NCBI GenBank assembly: GCA_947631505.1
Contig: CANRLR010000014.1
Location: 1 to 63,995, forward strand
Direction of reading: 5' to 3'
Source: an uncultured Lachnospiraceae bacterium
GTDB taxonomy: Bacteria; Bacillota; Clostridia; Lachnospirales; Lachnospiraceae
DNA length: 63,995 nt
Part shown: positions 44,034 to 52,887 of the stretch, in pieces
Layout: the number at the start of each line of letters is the position of its first letter
How positions within the stretch are numbered: position 1 is the first letter of the stretch
Notes under the pieces: model-generated
What the model was told of the DNA's origin: nothing
The model's input: the letters and a program-made list of their open reading frames with translations, nothing else
Database searches by the model: none
Made by a program: the position numbers and the translations under genes

Positions 44034-47000
44034 CCAGTACCTCCCAAACTTCCTCATCTTTCATCGGCGGGCACTCTCTCTTGCTCTCCGCAAGCTCCTG
44101 CTTTTCCATTCCACATATTCCACGCAGCCCGCAATAATCACATCCACCGGCATTTCCCATCTCGTATGGCGCCGCCTGAATTTCTCCCGCATAGATCCGG
44201 TTGCCAAACTCTCTCATCTTTTCTCTCGTATGCTTCATCAACCGCTCAAACTGCCCGGTGGATAAAATATGGGAATAGGCAGAAAATTCCCCGCTCCGTT
44301 TTGTCACACTGACCGGAACAACACGCGAAGAAGCTCCCGGAATAACGGCACCGTCCTTTGCCAGATTCCTATCCACAGCTTCCAGAATCTGTGGATCATC
44401 ATTGGCATAGCCGGTACAGCACATTTCCTTTAACATACGTCCGGTATGCTCCTCTTTCGATTCCGCTTTATACTCCAGTTCCGGCTCCTTCATCTGATAG
44501 TACAGCATTGCCGCCGGAACGATTGGCTCCCCCGGATGTTCTTTTTCCTCTAACTCCATCGCTGCTGTCATATAAGCTACCAGCTGCAGCTGTAATCCAT
44601 AATACACTTTGTCCAGCGATAAATCCTGACTGCCGCTTTTGTAATCCAGAACCTTTACGAGGTGCCCGCCCTCTTTGTCACACGTGTCAACACGGTCGAT
44701 CTGTCCCGACAAAATCATGTCTTTCTCTGCATCCAGAGAAATTTTCATGCACTGCAGATCATCCTGCCCGGGAAATCTTTTTTCCGACCATGTCTGTGTA
44801 AATTCTCCCTCTTTCATCTGGCTCCATAAGGCAAAAAGGGCACTTTCCATCACGCGCTGCATCCGGGTTATTGCAAATTCCACACGTTTACTTTGAAAAA
44901 ACATATTATCCTTGTAATCTGAAAGAACAAATTCCAGTGACTCCTTTGCCAAGAGAGGAATTTCCTCCTCTTCCAAATCCTGCCATTGCCTTTTTTGCTT
45001 CTCCAGCTCATGGGAAATGTGTTCCATGACACCGTGAAATACATTCCCATAATCATAGCTTTCTACTGTAAATTCCTCCCTTTCCCTCAAGCCCAGTCCA
45101 AATATAATAAAGTGGGCATAAGGACATCTTGCAAACTGCTCCAGCCTTGTAATACTTCCCAGAATTTTATCCCCATATAATTTTTCTGAGACTTCTTTCG
45201 ATAATCGGGATTTCCCTTTGCTGTTCTCTCTTATTTTCCAAAAATGCTTTAGAACCCCCGGTTGTTTCCTCTCATAATAAGCTGCCAGCTCCCACCATGC
45301 CATGTCGAATCGGAACTTTCCCTCTGCCAGTCCGGTTATCAGATAGCTCTTCCCTTTATCAGAACCAAGAATCTGCCGGAGGGACTTCTCCGTTTTTTCC
45401 TCTTCTGTCTTATCCCATCCGCCAAATAATTGCCGAATCTTATGAATCAGATAGGACGGCCTTTTACTCTCTCCCGTCCCATTCATTTTCGAGTAGGTCA
45501 GAATCAATTGCTCCGATGGTTTTGTCAATGCCAGATACAGGTAAAATTGTTCCCGGTAAGCCGCCTCTTCTGTTGTCGGTGCCAGTTCAATTCCGCTCTC
45601 TGCAATCCTTAGCCTCTCGCTCTCTGACAGAATTCCCGGTGCTCCCTTTTTTTTCGGAATCCGGTCATCATTGACTCCCATAAAAAACAGAACTTTCACA
45701 TTTTTCAAACGGGTTCTTTCTACATCGCCAATGATCACCTGCCCCTTTGAAGGCGGCACAAATCCAAGAAGCCCCTCGGAAATTCCGGCAGACAGTATCT
45801 CTTCATATTCCTGAAAGGTTACAACCTCATCCCCAAGTAATTCCACCAGTTCATCCAGCAGTTCCATCATCAGCCGATAAATCCTTTTATATTCCCTTGC
45901 CATGATGGGATTGCCCTCTTGTTCGAACTGGCCGCTCTTCTCTTTTATTTTGTCATAACAGTCATTGTGAATCAAAAGTCCGTATATAATTTGAGAAAAT
46001 TGCTGCACTGTCTTTTTCCCGCCTCTCAGTGCTGTCATGGTTTCCCGAATGGAATCCACCAGCCGCTGACGGTATGTATTCACTAAAACAATATCGACTG
46101 TTTCTACCGGACTTTCCCATTCCGCAGAATAAGAACGGAAGCCCCTTCTTCCTCTTGCCAGCACATAATTTTCCAAGATATCTGTTTCCTCTGCACTTAA
46201 TGGGGACAGACCACATCTTAAAAACCGAAAGGTGCTTTCATAATCCATTCCCTTCCGGTACATTTCCATAAACGACAGCACATATTCGGAGAGAGCATTT
46301 GCCCCGATGCTTTTTTTATAATCCATAAAATATGGTATGTTCAGGCGATGCAGTTCCTTTGCCAGAGACTGCTCATAGGCAGCAATATCACCCGTCACAA
46401 CGGCAAAGTCATCGTACGAATAACCACGCTCCTTTTTCAGCCACCAAATCATCCTTGCCACATAAGCAGATTCCTCTGTTTCCTTTCGGCATACATGGAT
46501 TCGGATATCTTCTGGTGTTCCCTCCCACACAGGTGTGCCATAAGCAAAAATATGTTTTTCCAAAAATTGAAGCTCTTTGCTCCGTCGTAACCGGTATGGA
46601 ATTTTCTCTTTTCCCATTCCTGTTTCAATTGGCGGTTCTATGCCTGTATTCACCTCAATTGCCAGCTTCGACAGCTTCGACATTGTATCATTGCTCATTG
46701 AAAACACCGGTCTCCGCTTTCCGGTCCGGTCGGTTGTCACGGTCACGTACATCCGGTCGCAGAGCCGCAGAAGCTCCCGCAGCAACTCATACTGCACCGG
46801 AGTAAAACCAGTGAAACCGTCCAGACAGATCACACTATTTTGAATAAAAGAAATGGACGATATCACACTCGTAAGCTGAGAAACTAATTCCTCCGCCATC
46901 ATGTAAGTATCACCCATTTTTTCTTTTAGTTCATGATAAATCAGACGCAGATCCTGTAGCTTTAAGGCCATAAGACTCTCTTTTCCCAATGCCTGTTCCA

Positions 47001-47424
47001 TTTTATCAAAATCTTCCTCTTCTATGGCATACTGCATTAACTCACAGAGGAAAGATTTGCATTCGTCAAGAAAGCCGGGTTTAAAAAATCCCCGCTTGAA
47101 ATATTTTAAATTATTTTTTTGCTCTGCAAATACTTTCCGCAGAAGCATCATTTTCCCCATATCTTCCAATATTGTCTTGCGAAGAACCGGCACTTCTTCA
47201 AAGGCACGGTATGCCAGTCTGTGAAAGCTAAGGACATCTACGTTCAGAATTCCGCCCCGTCCGCTAAAATCTACCAGCGTTTTCTGCGTCTCCAACGTGA
47301 ACTGGTCAGGAACAAGAACAATATATTTTTGATTTGGATGTTCTGTGGCTTCCTTACTAATCATACGATATAGTGTAGTGCTCTTACCACTGCCGGAGCC
47401 ACCGGTTATAAATTGTAACGACAT
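44026..47424 (-). CDS. addB: ATP-dependent helicase/nuclease subunit B
   Basis: This 1132-residue partner of AddA has an N-terminal P-loop (TGGSGSGKSTTLYRM, about 7-21). A C-terminal RecB-family nuclease (VLDYKSGSQ) is framed by iron-sulfur cysteines: one in ARCPYAHF and three in GCDYCGLRGIC near the end. It should hold the Chi-recognition site by homology to Bacillus AddB. It heads the addB-addA-methyltransferase unit and is divergent from the gene at 47530. Confidence 0.95.
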   Translation of the reverse strand: MSLQFITGGSGSGKSTTLYRMISKEATEHPNQKYIVLVPDQFTLETQKTLVDFSGRGGILNVDVLSFHRLAYRAFEEVPVLRKTILEDMGKMMLLRKVFAEQKNNLKYFKRGFFKPGFLDECKSFLCELMQYAIEEEDFDKMEQALGKESLMALKLQDLRLIYHELKEKMGDTYMMAEELVSQLTSVISSISFIQNSVICLDGFTGFTPVQYELLRELLRLCDRMYVTVTTDRTGKRRPVFSMSNDTMSKLSKLAIEVNTGIEPPIETGMGKEKIPYRLRRSKELQFLEKHIFAYGTPVWEGTPEDIRIHVCRKETEESAYVARMIWWLKKERGYSYDDFAVVTGDIAAYEQSLAKELHRLNIPYFMDYKKSIGANALSEYVLSFMEMYRKGMDYESTFRFLRCGLSPLSAEETDILENYVLARGRRGFRSYSAEWESPVETVDIVLVNTYRQRLVDSIRETMTALRGGKKTVQQFSQIIYGLLIHNDCYDKIKEKSGQFEQEGNPIMAREYKRIYRLMMELLDELVELLGDEVVTFQEYEEILSAGISEGLLGFVPPSKGQVIIGDVERTRLKNVKVLFFMGVNDDRIPKKKGAPGILSESERLRIAESGIELAPTTEEAAYREQFYLYLALTKPSEQLILTYSKMNGTGESKRPSYLIHKIRQLFGGWDKTEEEKTEKSLRQILGSDKGKSYLITGLAEGKFRFDMAWWELAAYYERKQPGVLKHFWKIRENSKGKSRLSKEVSEKLYGDKILGSITRLEQFARCPYAHFIIFGLGLREREEFTVESYDYGNVFHGVMEHISHELEKQKRQWQDLEEEEIPLLAKESLEFVLSDYKDNMFFQSKRVEFAITRMQRVMESALFALWSQMKEGEFTQTWSEKRFPGQDDLQCMKISLDAEKDMILSGQIDRVDTCDKEGGHLVKVLDYKSGSQDLSLDKVYYGLQLQLVAYMTAAMELEEKEHPGEPIVPAAMLYYQMKEPELEYKAESKEEHTGRMLKEMCCTGYANDDPQILEAVDRNLAKDGAVIPGASSRVVPVSVTKRSGEFSAYSHILSTGQFERLMKHTREKMREFGNRIYAGEIQAAPYEMGNAGGCDYCGLRGICGMEKQELAESKRECPPMKDEEVWEVLDE

Positions 47425-47529
47425 ATTTTATCATTCCCTGTTATGTATTTTTGGTCTATCCTTTTCCCGATCTGCATACAATATAGTAAGCATGGATTTA
47501 TACCTCATATCCAAAGGAGGATTACCCTC

Positions 47530-48012
47530 ATGGCAAAGACCAAAATTGTTGTCATTCAAATGAAAGAACTGATTTATACAGCCATTTTTGCAGGACTCGG
47601 TATCCTGCTGATCGTTTTACTCATTATTATGTTTTTCCCATCCAGAGAGGAAAAAAATAAAACAAGTGATGCTTCCGCAGAAAGTATTTATACCCCGGGT
47701 GTCTACAACTCGCAGATCGCCCTTGGAGATTCCACATTGAACTTAGAAATTGTGGTAGATGCAGACCAGATCAAGTCGGTATCCTTTGTAAATCTGGAAG
47801 AGTCCGTTACGACCATGTATCCGCTGATCAAGCCTTCCCTTTCCGCCATTGAAGAGGAGCTTATCAAGGGTACCGATATCAACGACATTCCTTTATCTGA
47901 AAAAAGTAAATATACCGAAACCCTTTTAATAGAAGGCATTAAAACAGCGTTAAACAAAGCCGTGGCAAACAAGGCTGCACTCCAGCTGTCAGAGAGAACA
48001 TCATCCCTTTAA
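47530..48012 (+). CDS. Membrane-anchored protein with degenerate FMN-bind-like domain
   Basis: This 160-residue protein has one N-terminal membrane helix (about 15-38) and an outer domain. The outer domain (YTPGVYNSQIALGDSTLNLEIVV onward, cited by YTPGVYNSQI) resembles the FMN_bind fold, ending in TETLLIEGIKTALNKA. The SGAT threonine used for covalent flavin attachment in that family is missing at the expected place (SEKSKYTETLL). It may be a non-flavin relative; this is inference. The ATG at 47530 has AAAGGAGG upstream. It overlaps nadE convergently by 12 nt. Confidence 0.65.
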   Translation: MAKTKIVVIQMKELIYTAIFAGLGILLIVLLIIMFFPSREEKNKTSDASAESIYTPGVYNSQIALGDSTLNLEIVVDADQIKSVSFVNLEESVTTMYPLIKPSLSAIEEELIKGTDINDIPLSEKSKYTETLLIEGIKTALNKAVANKAALQLSERTSSL

Positions 48013-49956
48013 GGACTGTTCAATCTGTGCCAGTTCTTCCTTCCACAAGGCATCACTGGCATCACTCGGCATACGCAAATCCCCCCTTGGGGAAACCGAT
48101 ACCGTACCTACCTTCGGACCATCCGGCAGACAGGACCGTTTAAATTGCTGCCGGAAAAAACGGTGGCAGAACGTAGAAAGCCATTGGTAAATGGTTTCTT
48201 TGTCGTACTCGTTTTCAAATGCATAGACCGCCAAACGAAATATTTTGGATGGGGTAAAGCCACATCGAAGCACATAATACAGGAAAAAATCGTGTAGCTC
48301 ATACGGGCCTACAATATCTTCTGTTCTCTGTGCGATTTCTCCTTCCCTTGGTGGTAAAAGTTCAGGGCTTACCGGTGTATCCAGCACATCATACAGTGCT
48401 TTTTTTAACTTTGCATTTTCCGCTGTATCTGCATAATATTGTACCAAATAGCGGACAAGAGTTTTCGGCACCGAGCAGTTCACACCATACATGGACATAT
48501 GATCACCATTGTAAGTTGCCCATCCTAAGGCAAGCTCGGACATATCACCCGTTCCGATTACCATACCATTTACTTGGTTTGCTACATCCATCAGAATCTG
48601 GGTACGCTCTCTTGCCTGTCCATTTTCATAAGTGATATCCTGCATTTCAGGATTGTGTCCGATATCACGGAAATGAATATTCACTGCTTCTTCAATACGA
48701 ATTTCCCGGAGAGTCGTTCCCAGTTCCCTTGCCAACGTCACTGCATTGTCATAAGTCCGGTTCGTCGTTCCAAAACAAGGCATTGTCACGCTTTCGATAC
48801 CTTCGTGGGAAAGCCCTAAGCGGTCAAAAGCACGAATGGTAACTAACAGCGCTAATGTGGAATCTAAACCACCGGACAAGCCGATTACTGCATTTTTGCA
48901 TCCGGTATGCTTGAGCCTCTTTGCCAGACCTGCTGATTGTATATTCAAAATTTCATCACAGCGCTCTTCCCGATGGGATTTGGAGGATGGCACAAAAGGG
49001 GTCTTCTCCACTCTTCTTGTCAGTTTCGTTTCTTCCTGATTCCCGAGAATAAAACGGATTCGCTCAAATCCGCTTTTCGTATCTTCGTGCTGGAGCACGA
49101 AAGTATTCATTTTTCTTCGCTCATTCCGTAGTCTCGCCAGATCCACTTCCGTTATTAAATTTTTTTGTTCCGCAAAAGGTTTTGACTCTTCCAGAAAGAT
49201 ACCATTCTCCACGATCATGTTGTGTCCGGCAAAGACCATGTCCTGTGTCGATTCCCCTTCACCGGCATCGGCATAAAGGTAGGCGGATAACGTTCTTGCT
49301 GACTGGTTTTTCACTAATTCCCTGCGATATCCCGCCTTTCCGGTCAGTTCATCACTGGCGGATAAATTGATAAGGATCTTTGCTCCCTGAACCGCCAGCT
49401 CGCCCGATGGCGGAGCAGGCACCCAAAGGTCCTCGCACAATTCAATTCCAAAAGAAAAATCTGCCCAATTATCATTTTCAAATATTATTTTCGTACCAAT
49501 CGGTACTTTATAATTTTCTTCTCTATCAGCAAAGATATGCCGGTCATTCTCCCCCTGCCACGGAGCAAACTGCCTTAATTCATAAAATTCTCCATAGTTC
49601 GGCACATGGCTTTTCGGTATGATACCGAGTATCTCACCTTTGCAGATGACAACAGCGACATTATACAGACGTCCCCGGTGCTCCAGCGGCATACCAAGAA
49701 CAGAAACAAGATTCCATTTTTTTGTTTCTTTCACATAGGTAAATAATTCTCTTTCTGCCCCCTGTAACAGCGTATCCTGCAAAAATAGATCATGACAGGT
49801 ATATCCCGTCAGCGAAAACTCAGGAAAAGCAAGAAGTTTTACACCCTGTTCTGCCATTTCCCCTGCTATTTTTACCATTTGTTCCCGATTGAATTTACAA
49901 TCTGCTACTTTCAGCTCCGGTGTAGAAACCGCAACCTTTACAAATCCGTCTTTCAT
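48001..49956 (-). CDS. nadE: Glutamine-dependent NAD+ synthetase
   Basis: This 651-residue enzyme makes NAD+ from the adenylated deamido form with glutamine as nitrogen donor. The N-terminal nitrilase-type glutaminase has its triad in FPEFSLTGY (Glu), PKSHVPNYGEFYE (Lys) and ELCEDLWVP (Cys). The C-terminal synthetase has the PP-loop GLSGGLDSTLALL (about 360-372). The ATG at 49954-49956 has GGAGA upstream; longer frames run into a hairpin-rich spacer. The 3' end overlaps the convergent gene by 12 nt. Confidence 0.95.
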   Translation of the reverse strand: MKDGFVKVAVSTPELKVADCKFNREQMVKIAGEMAEQGVKLLAFPEFSLTGYTCHDLFLQDTLLQGAERELFTYVKETKKWNLVSVLGMPLEHRGRLYNVAVVICKGEILGIIPKSHVPNYGEFYELRQFAPWQGENDRHIFADREENYKVPIGTKIIFENDNWADFSFGIELCEDLWVPAPPSGELAVQGAKILINLSASDELTGKAGYRRELVKNQSARTLSAYLYADAGEGESTQDMVFAGHNMIVENGIFLEESKPFAEQKNLITEVDLARLRNERRKMNTFVLQHEDTKSGFERIRFILGNQEETKLTRRVEKTPFVPSSKSHREERCDEILNIQSAGLAKRLKHTGCKNAVIGLSGGLDSTLALLVTIRAFDRLGLSHEGIESVTMPCFGTTNRTYDNAVTLARELGTTLREIRIEEAVNIHFRDIGHNPEMQDITYENGQARERTQILMDVANQVNGMVIGTGDMSELALGWATYNGDHMSMYGVNCSVPKTLVRYLVQYYADTAENAKLKKALYDVLDTPVSPELLPPREGEIAQRTEDIVGPYELHDFFLYYVLRCGFTPSKIFRLAVYAFENEYDKETIYQWLSTFCHRFFRQQFKRSCLPDGPKVGTVSVSPRGDLRMPSDASDALWKEELAQIEQSLKG

Positions 49957-49989
49957 TCTAATCTCCATTTCGAAGCACAAGCGTAGGAA

Positions 49990-50060
49990 GCACGGGCAAA
50001 AATCAACGTTGTTGTTTTTGCCCTGTGCATCATTACTATTTGTGGTGCTTGGGCACAAAT
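49990..50060. repeat. Two tandem palindromes upstream of nadE
   Basis: A stem at about 49990-50028 (GCACGGGCAAAA with TTTTGCCCTGTGC, one bulge) is followed by ATTTGTG / CACAAAT at 50038-50060. With the next hairpin they form a chain of three palindromes between nadE and the 6S RNA terminator. One or more may act as a transcript end or leader fold for nadE. Confidence 0.6.
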
Positions 50061-50064
50061 AGTG

Positions 50065-50100
50065 GTGTGAAAAATATGCTATCAAGCATATTTTTCACAC
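50065..50100. repeat. Dispersed palindromic repeat, copy 2
   Basis: This is a perfect 16-bp hairpin with loop ATCA: GTGTGAAAAATATGCT and AGCATATTTTTCACAC. It matches the copy at 39-74 except for one base. Both copies are followed by a short CT(A/C)CTCC-like tail, and both are preceded by other palindromes. Confidence 0.8.
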
Positions 50101-50128
50101 TAATCTCCTATCAATGAGGTCAAACAAA

Positions 50129-50149
50129 GGGCAGCGAAAACCGCTGCCC
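50129..50149 (-). terminator. Terminator of the 6S-like RNA gene
   Basis: On the minus strand GGGCAGCG pairs with CGCTGCCC over a short T-rich loop, followed by TTTGTTTG. It is placed right after the predicted RNA. Confidence 0.85.
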
Positions 50150-50159
50150 CCAAAATCTT

Positions 50160-50380
50160 TCGTATAATCCCCAAAATGCCGGCTCCTGATTTTTGACTCC
50201 TAGCTAATTGCTAGGTGGGCAACCGCATGTAGCCTTCAGCCTTCCGTTGCTATGTCACCATAGTACCCACAGATGAGCAGTGACGGCCCGACATCCAACT
50301 CCAGATATAGGAATCCCGTTTAAAGTATTGTAGGTTCAAAAATTCAGAAGGTATCGAACATTTCAGGATACGTTTTTTAT
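50160..50380 (-). ncRNA. ssrS: Probable 6S RNA
   Basis: No open frame of note fills this stretch, yet it has a strong promoter and a terminator. Its two ends can pair into a long closing stem: 5' side GTATCCTGAAATGT and 3' side GGCATTTTGGGGATTATAC. From memory these ends resemble those of E. coli 6S RNA (TGAGATGTTCG at the 5' side, GGCATCTCGGAGATT at the 3' side). Internal hairpins include CTATG-GTGA-CATAG, and GTGGG pairs with CCCAC around the centre. 6S RNA binds sigma-A polymerase in stationary phase. The size of about 200-220 nt fits. No riboswitch consensus that I know matches. Confidence 0.7.
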
Positions 50381-50386
50381 ACTTAT

Positions 50387-50415
50387 AGTATACTGAAAAA
50401 ATCGAAATATATCAA
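50387..50415 (-). promoter_or_regulatory. Promoter of the 6S-like RNA
   Basis: On the minus strand TTGATA (50415-50410), a 17-nt spacer and TATACT (50392-50387) form a strong sigma-A promoter. The predicted start near 50380 fits the 5' end of the closing stem. Confidence 0.85.
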
Positions 50416-50458
50416 GAAATATTTGCAGAATTTTCTGGAAATTTCTTATATTTTTTCC

Positions 50459-52804
50459 TTATTTGATTTTAATCTTTCTTGCCTTACTATAACCACTGAC
50501 AAATTGCTTGCCTTTCTTTGAATGATAGGCTTTCACCCGGATATAATACGTCGTTTTTTTCTGCAGTCCACGCATGCCGAAACGATTGCCAGATGTAATA
50601 TATTCCTGTGTTTTTGACTTTTTAAAAGATGCACTGGTAGAGACATAAAGATAATATCCGCTTACCGATTGCTTAGAAGAAAACTCCATTCGCAGTGTAG
50701 TTCCCTTTTTCTTTAATTTCTTAATTTTAGGTGCAGCCGGAACAATTGAAAAATGCAGGGTACGCGTTCCTTTATAGTTCCCCTGTCCCTTTATTACAAT
50801 GGACGCTTTTCCTATATCTATGTTTTTCTTATATGTGACAGTATAATCTCTACCTTTTTTCATTTTTACAGTGCCATTTTTCAATACCAGTCCGGCTGTC
50901 ACTTTTTTATGGACTCCTTTATACGTCTTCGTTTTCTTGTACTTACAGGTAATGCTTTTTACGGAACGTTTCTTTATCGTAAATGTTGCTTTTACGGTTC
51001 CCTTGTAGTTTCCCTTCCCCTTTACGGTCACCACAGCCTTGCCCGGATTTTTATTCTTTTCAAAGGATACTTTGTAATCCGTTTTCTGAATTTCCTTTCC
51101 GCTGTCTTTGAGGGTATAATTGTCCCTGATCGCTTTACCGGTATAAGCTTTGGATTTCGATACACGAAGCATACTCTTTTTCATTGCTTTTTTCGCAACC
51201 GGAACCGGAATACGAACAATTACGGATTTATAAATCTTTGAATCTGCCGGCACATATTTGGCACGATATCCGGAATTCCCATACACAGGAACAATTGTAT
51301 GATCCACCCATGACCAGTGAGCCGGAAGCTTCACTGCCGACAAAGTCCGTGTCGGTGAATAAACAGAGGAAGAAATTACCGGTTTCGTCACGGTCGGCAT
51401 CAATTTCGGCACAAAACTGCCAGAAGACCCGGCAATATAACCGGAATAGTTCGCAGTCTTTACCATCGCAATCAGGCGGCAGCCAATATCTTCACGTGTC
51501 ACCTTATAAGTGGCAGAGACAGCACCTGAAATGAGAGTTGCGCCATCCACTGTTGTAATTTCATTACTGTCGTCAGCCAGCTTTTTCAGCGAATCTATTT
51601 CTACTGTATCCTCCTCTTCTTCCTCTTCTTCGTCGTCTTCCTCCGAATCCTCTTCGTCATCCGAATCATCCGCCACCAGATCATCCTCTTTGGCACCTCC
51701 GGATTCATCTACCGTTTCTTCCCATTCAGCCATATCCTCACTCAAGCGAATCCGATACCACTGATAAGTAATCTCACCGGGATCAACGGAATCAAATACG
51801 GGCTCTGCTTTCAGTTCCCCATCTACAACCGGTTTTCCTGTTATATTAACACTGCCCTTTAATTCCATTTTATTCGTAGAAAATGCATCATTGGAAATTA
51901 CCACATCCGATTTGTTTCCTGCCTCATCTTCCATATAAGCATAAATTACATACTCCGTCTGCGGGGACAGACCTTTCAGATATATAGGAGTCTCTTTGCC
52001 CTTTTCCAGCCTGCCATAGCCCACAATTCCATAATTGGCTGCCACATTTTTCTTTATCAGATCCGTTGTCACATCCTCTTTATTCGGGAAATAATCGGCC
52101 GGTACCACCATATAGTAGAACATACCTGCCTCACTTCCCATAATGCCAGCATCTGCCGTTGTATCCATCTCACTGTTATTCCCATAAAGGGAAGTAATGA
52201 CCGGTCTTGTAAAGTCTGCCCGAATCACAGTAGTTTTTGGAGTCTGGTCAATTGCCCTGCGTGTCGCATCCTCTTTATTGGAACGAAGATAATAGGTAAT
52301 GACATTTTCACCCTCTTTTAATTCTTTTGTTTCCAGTTTTTCACTCCAGCTGTCTTCATCCTTAAAATCACTACTGATCAAATACCCTTCCGGTGCAGGT
52401 ATAATTGCCGGTCCCGGCTCCGTACAGATTTGGGTCTCGTCATCTACTTTCGCTGTCGTCGTATATTGCCGCACTTCAAATTCCGGGGCATTTTCCGCCA
52501 ATTTTATCGTCTCCAGCCCCTGCGATGGTGTTCCTTTTAAAACATATTTTTGCATTCCGACCTCTTCACCTGCAATGTTCAATTCCCAGGCAGAAGAAGG
52601 AATTGACGTTTTTTCTGATAAAGAATAGTGTTCATCCTCAAGAAATGTTTTTGTCTGTCCATAATATTTCCATTGTTTCGCAAAGGGGGTAAGAATTATA
52701 CTCTTCGCTCCCTCTGTTGCCGCGCGCCCTCTCACCTCGGGCATCGTTATTATAAATGCCGCCATCAGGATGAGAGCTATTGCTCTTTTTCCGATTTTCA
52801 CCAT
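50459..52804 (-). CDS. Large exported Ig-like repeat protein with acidic insert
   Basis: This 781-residue protein has a signal peptide (about 1-28), then beta-rich domains (about 35-330). A highly acidic run of Asp and Glu (about 385-410) follows, and then a lysine-rich part with at least two copies of a module ending in GKGNYKGT or GQGNYKGT (about 560-700). A C-terminal fibronectin type III domain (about 700-781, YYLYVSTSASF and TTYYIRVKAYH) closes it. No sortase motif or anchor helix is seen, so attachment may be through charge or other wall polymers. Function as adhesin is a guess. The ATG at 52802-52804 has GAGGAG upstream. Confidence 0.78.
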   Translation of the reverse strand: MVKIGKRAIALILMAAFIITMPEVRGRAATEGAKSIILTPFAKQWKYYGQTKTFLEDEHYSLSEKTSIPSSAWELNIAGEEVGMQKYVLKGTPSQGLETIKLAENAPEFEVRQYTTTAKVDDETQICTEPGPAIIPAPEGYLISSDFKDEDSWSEKLETKELKEGENVITYYLRSNKEDATRRAIDQTPKTTVIRADFTRPVITSLYGNNSEMDTTADAGIMGSEAGMFYYMVVPADYFPNKEDVTTDLIKKNVAANYGIVGYGRLEKGKETPIYLKGLSPQTEYVIYAYMEDEAGNKSDVVISNDAFSTNKMELKGSVNITGKPVVDGELKAEPVFDSVDPGEITYQWYRIRLSEDMAEWEETVDESGGAKEDDLVADDSDDEEDSEEDDEEEEEEEDTVEIDSLKKLADDSNEITTVDGATLISGAVSATYKVTREDIGCRLIAMVKTANYSGYIAGSSGSFVPKLMPTVTKPVISSSVYSPTRTLSAVKLPAHWSWVDHTIVPVYGNSGYRAKYVPADSKIYKSVIVRIPVPVAKKAMKKSMLRVSKSKAYTGKAIRDNYTLKDSGKEIQKTDYKVSFEKNKNPGKAVVTVKGKGNYKGTVKATFTIKKRSVKSITCKYKKTKTYKGVHKKVTAGLVLKNGTVKMKKGRDYTVTYKKNIDIGKASIVIKGQGNYKGTRTLHFSIVPAAPKIKKLKKKGTTLRMEFSSKQSVSGYYLYVSTSASFKKSKTQEYITSGNRFGMRGLQKKTTYYIRVKAYHSKKGKQFVSGYSKARKIKIK

Positions 52805-52887
52805 GGATATTCTCCTCTCTCTAATACTGTATAACACAATTTTGACACTTTTATTATATTATATAATTCCTCATTTTACAATTTTTT

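Noticed and set aside
50160-50380. Riboswitch (T-box, cobalamin or similar) for nadE
   Set aside because: No T-box sequence or known riboswitch core is seen; the end pairing fits 6S RNA, and a terminator plus a hairpin chain separates it from nadE.
51510-51764. Ser-rich 84-codon plus-strand frame
   Set aside because: It is the antisense of the Asp/Glu run of the surface protein; serine codons arise from complementary GAA/GAT repeats.
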